Shown here piece by piece: positions 1-8,360 of a DNA stretch of 64,000 bases. The stretch comes from Sphingomonas sp. CCH21-G11. GTDB taxonomy: Bacteria > Pseudomonadota > Alphaproteobacteria > Sphingomonadales > Sphingomonadaceae. The notes beneath the pieces are model-generated. The model ran no database searches. It was not told where the DNA came from and saw only the letters and a program-made list of their open reading frames with translations. Numbering within the stretch: the first letter of the stretch is position 1; each line of letters begins with the position of its first letter. The DNA is taken from positions 32,795 to 96,794 of the forward strand of contig NZ_LSHX01000028.1 of assembly GCF_001555965.1 (NCBI RefSeq), written 5' to 3'. Made by a program: the position numbers and the translations under genes.

Positions 1-152
1 GCGATCATTATGCCGCGCGCGTCGTCAGCGAAACCTTTCGGGGGCTGCCCCGGATCAAGCAGCACCAGGCCGTCTATGCGGCGCTGGGCGGGCGGATGGG
101 CGGCGTGCTGCACGCGCTGCAACTGACCACCGCCGCGCCGGTACAGGAGTGA
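1..152 (+). CDS. bolA: BolA family protein, 3' end only
   Basis: This is the end of a gene whose start lies before the window. The frame opens at base 3 and gives 49 residues, beginning DHYAARVVSETF and ending in a VLHALQLTT helix typical of the BolA C-terminus. BolA proteins form complexes with monothiol glutaredoxins, sharing a [2Fe-2S] cluster, and act in iron and redox control in the cytoplasm. A CGFS glutaredoxin gene follows after 6 bases, the expected partner arrangement, which supports the call. The N-terminal half cannot be judged. Confidence 0.82.
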   Translation, partial: DHYAARVVSETFRGLPRIKQHQAVYAALGGRMGGVLHALQLTTAAPVQE

Positions 153-158
153 AGTGAC

Positions 159-482
159 ATGACCGACGACGCACAGGCCCGGATCGACGGGATCGTGAAG
201 ACCAATGACGTGGTGCTGTTCATGAAGGGCAGCCCGCTATTTCCCCAATGCGGCTTTTCCAGCCGCGCGGTCGCCATCCTCCAGCATCTCGACACGCCGT
301 TTGAAAGCGTCGACGTGCTCCAGGATCAGGGCATCCGCCAGGGGATCAAGGAATATTCCGACTGGCCGACCATCCCCCAGCTCTATGTGAAGGGCGAGTT
401 CGTCGGCGGCTCCGACATCATGATGGAAATGTACGAATCGGGCGAGCTCGCCGAGCTGCTCGGCGCGAAGGCGCAGGGCTGA
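159..482 (+). CDS. grxD: Monothiol glutaredoxin, Grx4 family
   Basis: A 107-residue cytoplasmic thioredoxin-fold protein. The single active-site cysteine is Cys31 in the CGFS motif, the hallmark of the Grx4/GrxD class that carries a glutathione-ligated [2Fe-2S] cluster and delivers it to other proteins. The [16 protein letters not shown] segment (about residues 67-82) contains the cis-proline and the glutathione-binding GG. Length is normal for the single-domain class. It starts 6 bases after the bolA stop, with a GGAGTGA stretch serving as ribosome site, so the two are very likely co-transcribed and act together in iron sensing or cluster transfer. Confidence 0.95.
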   Translation: MTDDAQARIDGIVKTNDVVLFMKGSPLFPQCGFSSRAVAILQHLDTPFESVDVLQDQGIRQGIKEYSDWPTIPQLYVKGEFVGGSDIMMEMYESGELAELLGAKAQG

Positions 483-618
483 ACGTACCCGCCTGCTCCG
501 GCGGGCGCTTGATCGTCGAATGAAGCGGGATGGCGGGCCGATACGGAGATCGGGGGGGCATCGGCCCGCCGGATTGAAGCCGTCCTTGCGCTCGGCTGTC
601 CCCCTGTCCCGCACCATC

Positions 619-634
619 CGTGCCAATTGGCACG
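619..634. promoter_or_regulatory. Perfect 16-bp palindrome
   Basis: CGTGCCAATTGGCACG reads identically on both strands. It lies 137 bases after the grxD stop and is not followed by a T-run, so it is more likely a protein-binding site than an intrinsic terminator. The binding protein is unknown. Confidence 0.4.
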
Positions 635-801
635 AATGACGGCCAGATGCGGTTTGCGATCGTTAACGCCCCGCCCGGCCGTGCCCCGGCTGTAAACCCC
701 ACCGACAGCGCCTCCCGAACCGCCGCGACTGACCCCCGGCCCTGCCGTTCGTCGCCATCCGGTCATTTCCCGACCGTTTCGTTCATTCGCGGTTCAGCCG
801 G

Positions 802-830
802 TTGACTACAGATGTAATCAAGACGATTAC
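802..830 (+). promoter_or_regulatory. Promoter with BlaI/MecI-type operator
   Basis: TTGACT (802-807) and GATTAC (825-830) are separated by 17 bases and resemble -35 and -10 boxes. The TACA-N2-TGTA dyad (807-816), the core of BlaI/MecI operators, sits between them and touches the -35 box. The BlaI-family gene starts 53 bases further on. A repressor bound here would block RNA polymerase, so I infer autorepression of the regulator and peptidase pair. Confidence 0.6.
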
Positions 831-883
831 GGCTGTGGTCGACAGGCCGCGAGTCGATTGGCCGGATGGGGTGAAACGAACAG

Positions 884-1255
884 ATGACGCAGGAACGGAT
901 CAGCGACGCCGAACATAGCGTGATGGAGGTGTTGTGGGACGAAAGTCCGCTCACCGCCCAGGATGTCGTCGACCGCGTCGCGCCGGCGCGCGACTGGACC
1001 GCCAACACGGTGAAGACGCTGCTCGGCCGGCTGTTGTCCAAGGGCGTGATCGCGCATGAGGCCGATGGTCGCCGCTACCTCTATCGCCCGCTGGTTGCGC
1101 GGGAGGATTATGTCGAGGGCGAATCGCGCCGCTTCATCGACCGGCTGTTCGGCGGCCGGCTGACCCCGCTGGTCGCGCACCTCGCCGAGCGCGACGCGCT
1201 GACCGACCAGGACATTGCCGAGATCGAGGCCCTGCTGAAGGAGCTGAAACAATGA
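884..1255 (+). CDS. BlaI/MecI/CopY family transcriptional repressor
   Basis: A 123-residue DNA-binding protein with an N-terminal winged helix (about residues 5-70; note NTVKTLLGRLLSKG, the recognition-helix region of this family) and a C-terminal dimerisation helix. Family members bind TACA/TGTA dyads as dimers and are inactivated by cleavage through a partner M56 metalloprotease. Such a dyad lies in the promoter upstream, and the M56 protease gene overlaps the stop by four bases (ATGA). Whether the regulon includes a beta-lactamase cannot be told from the window, since no class A, C or D resistance gene is adjacent. Confidence 0.92.
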   Translation: MTQERISDAEHSVMEVLWDESPLTAQDVVDRVAPARDWTANTVKTLLGRLLSKGVIAHEADGRRYLYRPLVAREDYVEGESRRFIDRLFGGRLTPLVAHLAERDALTDQDIAEIEALLKELKQ

Positions 1256-2922
1256 TCGCGTGGATCGTCGAGGCGCTGATCGCCTCCAGCCTGCTGATGC
1301 TGCTCGTCCTCGTGCTGCGCGATCCGGTGCGCCGCGCCTTCGGCCCTTCGGTCGCCTATGCGCTGTGGGCGCTGCCGGTGCTGCGGCTGTTCCTGCCGCC
1401 CCTGCCCGGCGACTGGCGGCTCAGCCAGCTGATCGCGCCGGCGGTCAGCGGCATGAGCGACAGCGGCGTCGCGGTCGGCGTGCTCAATCCCGCGCATCTG
1501 TCGCTGGAGCTCGCCCGCCAGTCGATCCTGGACGCGAAGATCGCGATGGCCCACGGCCCGGTCGAGATCGCGGTGCTGCCCCCCGTCGCCACGCCGCAGG
1601 GGCCGAGCATCGCAGTCCTGGTCGGTGCGCTCTGGCTGGTCGGCGCAGTCGCGTTTCTCGCCTATCATCTCGTCTCGCACAGCCGCTTCTGCGCGCGGGT
1701 CCATGCCCAGGCGCGGCGCAAGCGCCTGGTCGCCGACGGACGGGTGACGGTGATCGAGACCGCGGCGACCAGCGGCCCGCTCGCCTTCGGCATCTGGCGC
1801 AAATATGTCGCCTTTCCGCGCGACTTCGCCGAGCGTTACGATCCGGTCGAGCGCAACCTGGCGCTGGCGCACGAGCTGACCCACCACCAGCGCGGCGACC
1901 TCGTCGCCAACTGGGTGGCGCTGGCGATGCTCGCGCTCCACTGGTTCAACCCGCTGGCCTGGCGCGCGTTCAAGGCGTTCCGCGCCGATCAGGAAATGGC
2001 CTGCGACGCCTATGTCCTGGCCGGCCGCGCGCCCGACCTGCGCCACGCCTATGGTCGCGCGATCGTCAAATCAGCGCATGGCGGCGCGGTGTCGGCTGCC
2101 TGCCACCTCCATACCATAAACGACATCAAAGGGAGACTGAAGATGCTGACAAAGCACAGGAAGATGACTCGCGGCCAGCTGGTGGGCGGCACGCTCAGCC
2201 TGACGACACTGGCGATGGCCGGACTGTTCGTCACCGCGTCCGGCACCGCCGCGGCCGAGCGGGTCCGCGAGCGGGTGAGCGCCACGATCGGCGCCGATCT
2301 GACGCGGCTGTCGGCGGTCGCGCTGCAGTCCGCCCCGCCGGCTCCGCCCGCCCCGGCGGCCGCGCCCGAAGCGACTGAGGCGCCCGAGGCCCCGGAAGCC
2401 CCGGAGAAGATCAAGAAGATCGAGCGCCGCTTCGTCGTGGTCCGCACGCCCGAGGGCGAGGAGCATACGACGTTCATGACCATGGACGGGAAGGACATCG
2501 CCGAACTGCGCAAGCTGGCGGACTCGGCGGCGCTGAAGGCCGTCGATGCCGAACGGCTCGCCCGGGAAGTGGAACGGAACCTGCCCGAGATCGTCGAACG
2601 CGATTGCGGCAAGGGCAAGGCCCCGGTCATCCACCTGCAAACCGGCGAGGGCGGCGCCAAGAAGCCCGCGACGATCATCTGCAAGGATCGGATCGAGTGG
2701 ATGGCGAAGGATGCCGCCGGCAAGGCCGAGCGCACCCGCGTCTTCGCGCTTAATTCGGCGCGCATGGGCATCCAGAGCGCGATGTGGGGCCTGAAGCATG
2801 CGCGCAACACCATCGAACATCAGTCCGAGCTCAGCGAGGAACAGCGGCGCGAGGCGCTGGCCGGCATCGATCAGGCACTGAAGGAGCTTCAGGCCGAGAA
2901 GATCGACGGCGACGAGGACTGA
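1252..2922 (+). CDS. M56 family BlaR-like membrane metallopeptidase
   Basis: A 556-residue inner-membrane protein. Hydrophobic helices are visible near residues 3-22, 31-50, 120-142 and 310-330. The zinc-protease motif HELTH is at residues 207-211, on the cytoplasmic side in BlaR1-type proteins. After the last helix comes an Ala/Pro/Glu-rich linker (about residues 352-385) and a charged periplasmic region of about 170 residues. There is no penicillin-binding sensor domain with SxxK and KTG motifs as in classical BlaR1, so the signal is probably not a covalently bound beta-lactam. It is translationally coupled to the BlaI-family repressor, its presumed substrate. A strong terminator follows at 3000-3048. 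Confidence 0.85.
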   Translation: MIAWIVEALIASSLLMLLVLVLRDPVRRAFGPSVAYALWALPVLRLFLPPLPGDWRLSQLIAPAVSGMSDSGVAVGVLNPAHLSLELARQSILDAKIAMAHGPVEIAVLPPVATPQGPSIAVLVGALWLVGAVAFLAYHLVSHSRFCARVHAQARRKRLVADGRVTVIETAATSGPLAFGIWRKYVAFPRDFAERYDPVERNLALAHELTHHQRGDLVANWVALAMLALHWFNPLAWRAFKAFRADQEMACDAYVLAGRAPDLRHAYGRAIVKSAHGGAVSAACHLHTINDIKGRLKMLTKHRKMTRGQLVGGTLSLTTLAMAGLFVTASGTAAAERVRERVSATIGADLTRLSAVALQSAPPAPPAPAAAPEATEAPEAPEAPEKIKKIERRFVVVRTPEGEEHTTFMTMDGKDIAELRKLADSAALKAVDAERLAREVERNLPEIVERDCGKGKAPVIHLQTGEGGAKKPATIICKDRIEWMAKDAAGKAERTRVFALNSARMGIQSAMWGLKHARNTIEHQSELSEEQRREALAGIDQALKELQAEKIDGDED

Positions 2923-2999
2923 TCGACACGCTTTCCGCCTCCCCTGGGGAGGGGACAGCGCGGCGGCGGGGCACCCCATGGCCGGCCGTCGTCGCAACC

Positions 3000-3048
3000 G
3001 GGGCCGGCTCCATCTTCCTTCGTGCGCGGAGCCGGCCCCGTCCTTTTT
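3000..3048 (+). terminator. Rho-independent terminator after the M56 peptidase gene
   Basis: A perfect 12-bp stem, GGGGCCGGCTCC (3000-3011) with GGAGCCGGCCCC (3028-3039), is followed by GTCC and TTTTT (3044-3048). It ends the BlaI/M56 operon and rules out any coding start for the next gene before it. Confidence 0.85.
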
Positions 3049-3109
3049 CGCGCGCGCGGCGCGCGGCGCGCCCTTGCCAGCCGCCGGCCGAACGGCCATC
3101 TCCGTTGAT

Positions 3110-3976
3110 ATGAGCGAGCCCCCCTTTGGCGTCGCGGTGCAGGTCGAGCCGCTGGTCGCGCGCGTGCTGGCGCCCAATCCGTCACCCTACACCTATTGGG
3201 GTACCCAGACCTATGTCGTCGGCGCGACCGGTGCCGCCGACGTCGCGGTAATCGATCCGGGTCCTGACGACGCCGCGCACGTCGACGCGATCGTGGCGGC
3301 GGCGGGTTCGCGCCGGATCGCGGCCATCCTGTGCACCCACACCCACCGCGACCACAGCCCCGCCGCCGCCCCGCTGCGCGCGCGGACCGGGGCCGCCATC
3401 GTCGGCTGCGCACCGCTGTCGCTCGACGATGCCGGGCCGCGCGCCGACGCCGCGTTCGACCCGGCCTATGCGCCGGATCGCGTGCTGGCGGATGGCGAGG
3501 AGGTGGCGGGCGACGGCTGGACGCTGCGCGCGGTCGCGACGCCGGGGCACACATCCAACCATCTCTGCTACGCGCTGATCGAAAGCGGCGCGCTGTTCAC
3601 CGGCGATCACGTCATGGCGTGGTCGACCAGCGTCGTCTCGCCGCCGGACGGCGACATGGCGGCCTATATGGCCAGCCTGGAGCGGCTGATGACGCGCGAC
3701 GACCGCATCTATTACCCCGCGCATGGCGACGCGATCGACCGGCCGCAGCGGCTGGTGCGCGGCATGATCGGGCACCGCAAGCAGCGCGAGGGCCAGATCC
3801 TGCGCCTGTTGCGCGACGCGCCCCGCGCCATCCCGGACATGGTGGCGCAGATGTATGCCGGACTCGATCCCCGGCTGCACGGCGCGGCGGGGCGATCGGT
3901 GCTCGCCCACCTGATCGACCTGGAAAATCGCGGGTTGGTGGTCGGACAGGAGGATCGATGGCGGGGGGTCGCGTAA
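3110..3976 (+). CDS. MBL-fold metallohydrolase (LACTB2-like)
   Basis: A 288-residue soluble hydrolase of the metallo-beta-lactamase superfamily. The dinuclear metal motif is HTHRDH at residues 77-82 (His77, His79, Asp81, His82), followed by a GHTSNH segment and a TGDH segment that give further ligands. The C-terminal 60 residues look like the winged helix of LACTB2-type enzymes, which act on RNA or small thioesters; the substrate here is unknown. An in-frame ATG at 2978 would place the upstream terminator inside the gene, so I take the ATG at 3110. It overlaps the next gene by 19 bases. Confidence 0.85.
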   Translation: MSEPPFGVAVQVEPLVARVLAPNPSPYTYWGTQTYVVGATGAADVAVIDPGPDDAAHVDAIVAAAGSRRIAAILCTHTHRDHSPAAAPLRARTGAAIVGCAPLSLDDAGPRADAAFDPAYAPDRVLADGEEVAGDGWTLRAVATPGHTSNHLCYALIESGALFTGDHVMAWSTSVVSPPDGDMAAYMASLERLMTRDDRIYYPAHGDAIDRPQRLVRGMIGHRKQREGQILRLLRDAPRAIPDMVAQMYAGLDPRLHGAAGRSVLAHLIDLENRGLVVGQEDRWRGVA

Positions 3977-4665
3977 GCCGCGCGCTGGTCGGCGCCGCCG
4001 GCCTGCTGGTCCTGATCGCGCTGGCCGGCGCAGCTGCGGTCTGGCTGGTCGGGCGAAGCGTCGAGCAGCGGCTCGATCCCGATCCGGTGACGATCGCCAG
4101 CGCCAGCCTGCAGGGGCTGCGCGAACAGAACCGGCTGTCGGCCTTTGCCGCGCGCTATGTCGCGGTGGTGACGTCGCGTCAGACCCGGCTGGGCCTGTCC
4201 GCCGAACGCACGCTGATCCTGCCGGGGCTGGTCCGGTACGAGATCGACATGGCCGAGCTCGGCCCGGACGATATCGCCTGGGACGCGCCCACTCGGACGA
4301 TGCGCGTGCGCCTGCCCCCTGTCGCCATCGTCGGCCCGCAGATCGACCTGACCCAGATCCGCGAATATGATGGCGGCGGCATCCTGCTGGCGATCACCGA
4401 TGCGGAGGCGCGGCTCGATGCCGCCAATCGCCGCGCCGGCCAGGCGGAACTGGTCCGCCAGGCGGGCGAGCCGGTGCCGATGAAGCTGGCGCGCGATGCC
4501 ACCCGCCGCGCGGTCGAGCGCAGCTTTGCCCTGCCGCTGCGCGCCGCCGGCGTCGATGCGCGCGTCGAGGCGTTCTTTCCCGACGAACCCGTGCCCGGCG
4601 ACGACGAACGCTGGGACGTGACGCGATCGATCCAGCAGGTGCTGGCCGACCGCCAGGCGCGCTAA
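3958..4665 (+). CDS. DUF4230 family membrane-anchored protein
   Basis: A 235-residue protein with one N-terminal membrane helix (about residues 8-30) and a soluble domain outside the cytoplasm. The pattern fits DUF4230, a domain of unknown function: a strand-rich region, TLILPGLVRYEIDM, and a late helix rich in charged residues with ARDATRRAVERSF. The start ATG lies inside the end of the preceding hydrolase gene and has an AGGAGG ribosome site just before it, so the two are translated from one message. No catalytic motif is apparent. Confidence 0.75.
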   Translation: MAGGRVSRALVGAAGLLVLIALAGAAAVWLVGRSVEQRLDPDPVTIASASLQGLREQNRLSAFAARYVAVVTSRQTRLGLSAERTLILPGLVRYEIDMAELGPDDIAWDAPTRTMRVRLPPVAIVGPQIDLTQIREYDGGGILLAITDAEARLDAANRRAGQAELVRQAGEPVPMKLARDATRRAVERSFALPLRAAGVDARVEAFFPDEPVPGDDERWDVTRSIQQVLADRQAR

Positions 4666-4739
4666 GCGCGCACGCGGACGACTGTCGCCCGGCCCGCGAT
4701 TGCGCTATAGGCGCGCGCAGTCATTCGGGGGGATGCAAA

Positions 4740-5519
4740 ATGGCCACAGCCTTCTCCGCGTCACCGGTCGCCGTACCGCGCGACGCGCGCTTCTTCGTCA
4801 CGATGGCGCTGCTGATGGCGCTGGTGCTGGTGGCGGGGTTCGCCACGCAATATCTCGCCGGGCGATCGAGCTTCGACGCGCCCATGCTCACCCACGCACA
4901 TGGCATGATCTTCTTCGGCTGGGTCGCGCTGCTCGTCACCCAGACGCTGCTCGCGTCGCGCGGATCGATCGCGCTGCATCGCGCGCTCGGCTGGATCGGC
5001 GCGGGATGGGTGATCGCGATGCTGATCGCGGGGGTCGGCGTCATCATCGTGAAGACGCAGGCGGGTCTCACGCCCTTCTTCTTCCAGCCGCAATATTTCC
5101 TGATCGTCAATCCGATGACGATCTTCGCCTTTGCCGGGCTCACCGCAGCCGCGATCGTCAACCGCCACCGTACCGACTGGCACGCGCGGCTGCACCTGGG
5201 GGCGATGACGATGATCCTGGGGCCGGGCTTCGGGCGCATGCTGCCGATGCCGCTGATGATCCCCTGGGCATTCCAGATCGCGGCGCTGGTCGCGCTCGTC
5301 TTCCCGATCGCGGGCATGATCCGCGATCGGCGGGTCGAGGGACGGGTGCACCCGGCATGGTGGTGGAGCGTGGCGGTGCTGCTCGGCACGCTGGGGGTCG
5401 GCGAGCTGATCGTGCGCAGCCCGGTCGGCGACGCGATCTTCGCAGCCGTCACCGCCGGGCATCCCGGCGCGTCGGCCGCCCCGCTCGCCTTTGCCCCGCC
5501 TCCGCCCGCGCGCCCTTGA
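4740..5519 (+). CDS. Polytopic membrane protein of unknown function
   Basis: 259 residues with about seven hydrophobic segments. Histidines occur at membrane edges in THAHGMIFFGW (about residue 51) and LHRALGWIG (about residue 80), an arrangement seen in some haem- or metal-binding membrane proteins, but no family is certain. The C-terminus is Ala/Pro-rich. A GGGGGATG ribosome-site stretch lies just before the ATG. It is followed after 54 bases by nadA on the same strand, though a functional link is not evident. Confidence 0.7.
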   Translation: MATAFSASPVAVPRDARFFVTMALLMALVLVAGFATQYLAGRSSFDAPMLTHAHGMIFFGWVALLVTQTLLASRGSIALHRALGWIGAGWVIAMLIAGVGVIIVKTQAGLTPFFFQPQYFLIVNPMTIFAFAGLTAAAIVNRHRTDWHARLHLGAMTMILGPGFGRMLPMPLMIPWAFQIAALVALVFPIAGMIRDRRVEGRVHPAWWWSVAVLLGTLGVGELIVRSPVGDAIFAAVTAGHPGASAAPLAFAPPPPARP

Positions 5520-5573
5520 TTAGCGCGCGCCGGGCGGCCATGTGGGCCGTTCTGGCAATGCGGGGTACGGGAC

Positions 5574-6584
5574 ATGGACGCACGCAACGGCATGGGCGGA
5601 TCGCTGGGCGGGCTCGACCTGCTGGCGGAGATCGACCGACTGCGGCGTGAGCGCAACGCCGTCATCCTGGCGCATTACTACCAGCGTCCCGAATTGCAGG
5701 ACATCGCCGATTTCGTCGGCGACAGCCTGGAACTGTCGCGCCGCGCGGCGGAGACCGACGCCGACGTCATTGCATTTTGCGGCGTGCGCTTCATGGCGGA
5801 AACCGCCAAGATTCTGAGCCCGCAGAAAATCGTCGTGCTGCCCGACATGGACGCCGGCTGCAGCCTTGAGGACAGTTGCCCGCCCGAACAGTTCGCCGCG
5901 TTCCGCGCCCAGCATCCCGATCACATCGCGCTCACCTACATCAACTGCTCGGCCGCGGTGAAGGCGCTGTCGGACGTGATCGTCACCAGTTCATCCGCGG
6001 AAAAGATCCTGAGCCAGATCCCGTCGGAGCAGAAGATCATCTTCGGCCCCGACAAGCATCTCGGCGGCTACCTGAAGCGCAAGACCGGGCGCGACATGCT
6101 GTTGTGGCCGGGGGTGTGCATCGTCCACGAAGCGTTCAGCGAAACCGAGCTGCTGAAGCTGAAGGCGCAGCACCCCGGCGCGCCCGTTGCCGCGCACCCG
6201 GAATGCCCGGCCCACATTCTGGATCACGCCGATTATGTCGGATCGACCAGCGGCATTCTGGAGTACGCCAAGACGATGCCCGGCGACACGCTGATCGTCG
6301 CCACCGAACCGCACATCATCCACCAGATGGAAAAGGCGGTGCCGGAAAAGACCTTCATCGGCGCGCCGGGTGCCGACGGCAACTGCAACTGCAACATCTG
6401 TCCGTACATGGCACTCAACACGATCGAGAAGCTCTACGTCGCGCTGCGCGACCTCGAGCCGCGGATCGAGATCGAGGAAGAGCTGCGCCTCAAGGCCAAG
6501 ACCTCGCTCGACCGGATGCTGGCCATGGCCAGCGGCACGGTCGGGCTCGGTGACCTGGGGCCGGTCAGGATCAGCGGCGACTGA
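5574..6584 (+). CDS. nadA: Quinolinate synthase
   Basis: A 336-residue cytoplasmic enzyme that condenses iminoaspartate with dihydroxyacetone phosphate to make quinolinate, the second step of de novo NAD synthesis. It needs a [4Fe-4S] cluster. Cluster cysteines are visible in [12 protein letters not shown], in GVCIVHEAF and in the [13 protein letters not shown] segment. The [19 protein letters not shown] region is the substrate-binding signature near the N-terminus. nadC lies downstream, with a sensor kinase between them. No nadB (aspartate oxidase) is seen here, so the first enzyme is encoded elsewhere or replaced by aspartate dehydrogenase. Confidence 0.97.
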   Translation: MDARNGMGGSLGGLDLLAEIDRLRRERNAVILAHYYQRPELQDIADFVGDSLELSRRAAETDADVIAFCGVRFMAETAKILSPQKIVVLPDMDAGCSLEDSCPPEQFAAFRAQHPDHIALTYINCSAAVKALSDVIVTSSSAEKILSQIPSEQKIIFGPDKHLGGYLKRKTGRDMLLWPGVCIVHEAFSETELLKLKAQHPGAPVAAHPECPAHILDHADYVGSTSGILEYAKTMPGDTLIVATEPHIIHQMEKAVPEKTFIGAPGADGNCNCNICPYMALNTIEKLYVALRDLEPRIEIEEELRLKAKTSLDRMLAMASGTVGLGDLGPVRISGD

Positions 6585-6617
6585 CGGCTTCGACTACGTT
6601 AAGCTCATGTTTTGAAT

Positions 6618-6630
6618 TAGCTTCTAGCTT
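6618..6630. promoter_or_regulatory. Tandem TAGCTT repeat in an AT-rich leader
   Basis: TAGCTT occurs twice with 7-base periodicity in an unusually AT-rich stretch (about 6597-6637) between nadA and the sensor kinase gene. It probably marks the promoter region of the kinase. Which protein binds is unknown. Confidence 0.3.
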
Positions 6631-6695
6631 GTTATCCCGACCCATGTGATGCTGGCGCCGGGGGCCGCTTGGGCCTGATGGGGCGGGGACAAGCC

Positions 6696-8360
6696 ATGCA
6701 GAATTATGTCGACCGACTGTTAGCCGGCGAATTCGCGCCGCACGGCTACTGCCTGTTGTGGCAGCCGGAACTGGTCTGGACCCATGTCATCTCCGACGGT
6801 CTGATCGCGGCGTCCTATTTCTCGATCCCCGTCGCCCTGGTCAGCTTCGTCCGGCGCCGCCGCGACCTTCAGTTCGGCGCGATCTTCTGGCTGTTCGCGT
6901 TGTTCATTCTCGCCTGCGGGACATCGCATCTGATCGCGATCTGGAACCTGTGGCACGGCGATTACGGGCTGGAAGCGCTGATCAAGCTGGTGACCGCGGC
7001 GGCATCGGTGCCGACCGCCATCCTGTTGTGGATGCTCATCCCCCGGCTGCTCGCCATCCCCTCGTCCCAGCAGCTGCGATTGGCCAACCAGGAGCTGGCC
7101 AGCATGGTCGAGCAGCGCGACACGGCGCTTGCCGAGCTCAAGGCACAGATTGGCGAGCGCGAACGCGCCGAAGAGGCGCTGGTCCAGGCGCAGAAGATCG
7201 ACGCGATCGGCCAGCTGACTGGCGGAATCGCGCATGACTTCAATAATTTGCTTCAGGCGGTCGCCGGTAATCTGGAGCTCATCCGCCAGCAGCCGGACCG
7301 GCTCGACGCGGTCAAGCGCTGGACGCAGAACGCGATCGGTGCGGTCGAGCGGGGCGCCCGTCTAACTCACCAGCTGCTCGCCTTTTCGCGCGTCCAGCGG
7401 ATGGAGCTGCGCCCGGTCGAGGTGAACGCGCTGATCGGCGGCATGCATGATCTGATCCAGCGCAGCCTGACGCCGACGATCCGGCTAGAGACCCGGCTGG
7501 AGGGTCAGGAAAGCACGGTGCTGGCGGATCGTACCCAGCTCGAGCTCGCGATCCTCAATCTCGCGATCAATTCGCGCGACGCGATGCCCGACGGCGGCAC
7601 GCTGGCCATTTCGACCCAGCGTACCCGGATCCGGTTCGGCGAGGCACCCGGGGTCGAGCCGGGCGAATATGTGGCGATCCGCGTCACCGATCAGGGCTCG
7701 GGCATGGTTCCCGAAGTCGCACGGCGCGCGCTCGATCCGTTCTTCACGACCAAAGGGGTCGGCAAGGGCACAGGCCTGGGCCTCAGCATGGTCTATGGCG
7801 TCGCCAAGCAGTCGGGCGGTGCGCTTCACATCGACACCCGGCCTGGACAGGGCACGACCGTCACCATCCTGCTGCGGCGCGACCAGGAGACCGAACTGCT
7901 TGACGTCCCGAGCCTCAACCTCGCCAGCGAGACACCCGCGCCGCGCGCGCCGCACGACGATGTGCGGGTGATGGTGATCGACGACGATGATGGCGTGCGC
8001 CAGGTGATCGCGGACACGCTCGACCAGCTTGGCTATCGGGTCGAGGCCTTTGACGGCGGCGCACCGGGGCTGGCCGCGCTGCGCGAAAGCGACCCGGCGC
8101 TGATGGTCGTCGACTTCGCGATGCCCGAGATGAACGGGGCCGAGGTGGTGCGCCGGGTGCGCCAGACCGCACCGAACCTGCCGATCATCCTGGTCAGCGG
8201 GTTTTCGGACAGCGCCGCGCTGGACGCGGTGATGGACGCCGACACTCATTTGCTGCGCAAGCCGTTTCAGGCTGGCGATCTGGCGCAACTTGCCTATCAG
8301 GGCGCGGTTCGCGGACGGGGGACGCAGCATGAAAGCATCGATGACTCTGGCGGGGTTTGA
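6696..8360 (+). CDS. Hybrid histidine kinase with ethylene-receptor-like membrane domain
   Basis: 554 residues from the ATG at 6696 (GGGGAC ahead); a TTG at 6669 and an ATG at 6678 are in frame upstream. Residues 25-120 form three membrane helices with the sequence pattern of plant and cyanobacterial ethylene receptors: SDGLIAASYFSIP contains Asp34, Tyr41 and Pro45, and ACGTSH contains Cys74 and His78, the spacing of the two copper ligands of ETR1. A short coiled linker leads to a HisKA domain (His180 in GGIAHDFNN), an HATPase_c domain (about 270-395) and a C-terminal receiver with Asp473. The gene sits between nadA and nadC and overlaps nadC by 32 bases. The ligand is inferred only; copper-dependent ethylene or another small hydrophobic molecule is plausible. 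Confidence 0.88.
   Translation: MQNYVDRLLAGEFAPHGYCLLWQPELVWTHVISDGLIAASYFSIPVALVSFVRRRRDLQFGAIFWLFALFILACGTSHLIAIWNLWHGDYGLEALIKLVTAAASVPTAILLWMLIPRLLAIPSSQQLRLANQELASMVEQRDTALAELKAQIGERERAEEALVQAQKIDAIGQLTGGIAHDFNNLLQAVAGNLELIRQQPDRLDAVKRWTQNAIGAVERGARLTHQLLAFSRVQRMELRPVEVNALIGGMHDLIQRSLTPTIRLETRLEGQESTVLADRTQLELAILNLAINSRDAMPDGGTLAISTQRTRIRFGEAPGVEPGEYVAIRVTDQGSGMVPEVARRALDPFFTTKGVGKGTGLGLSMVYGVAKQSGGALHIDTRPGQGTTVTILLRRDQETELLDVPSLNLASETPAPRAPHDDVRVMVIDDDDGVRQVIADTLDQLGYRVEAFDGGAPGLAALRESDPALMVVDFAMPEMNGAEVVRRVRQTAPNLPIILVSGFSDSAALDAVMDADTHLLRKPFQAGDLAQLAYQGAVRGRGTQHESIDDSGGV

Larger units (their letters stand above)
483..883. other. Gene-free spacer between grxD and the BlaI gene
   Basis: About 400 bases with no convincing coding frame. 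It holds a perfect 16-base palindrome at 619-634 and, near its right end, a promoter with an embedded BlaI-type dyad at 802-830. The rest shows no clear structure. Confidence 0.6.

Noticed and set aside
625..650. Sigma-54 promoter from TGGCACG
   Set aside because: The matching -12 GC element at the correct distance is not TTGC-like, and the hexamer is part of a palindrome.
2978..3109. Upstream start for the MBL-fold hydrolase
   Set aside because: It would translate through a perfect 12-bp terminator stem with a T-run; the family N-terminus begins at 3110.
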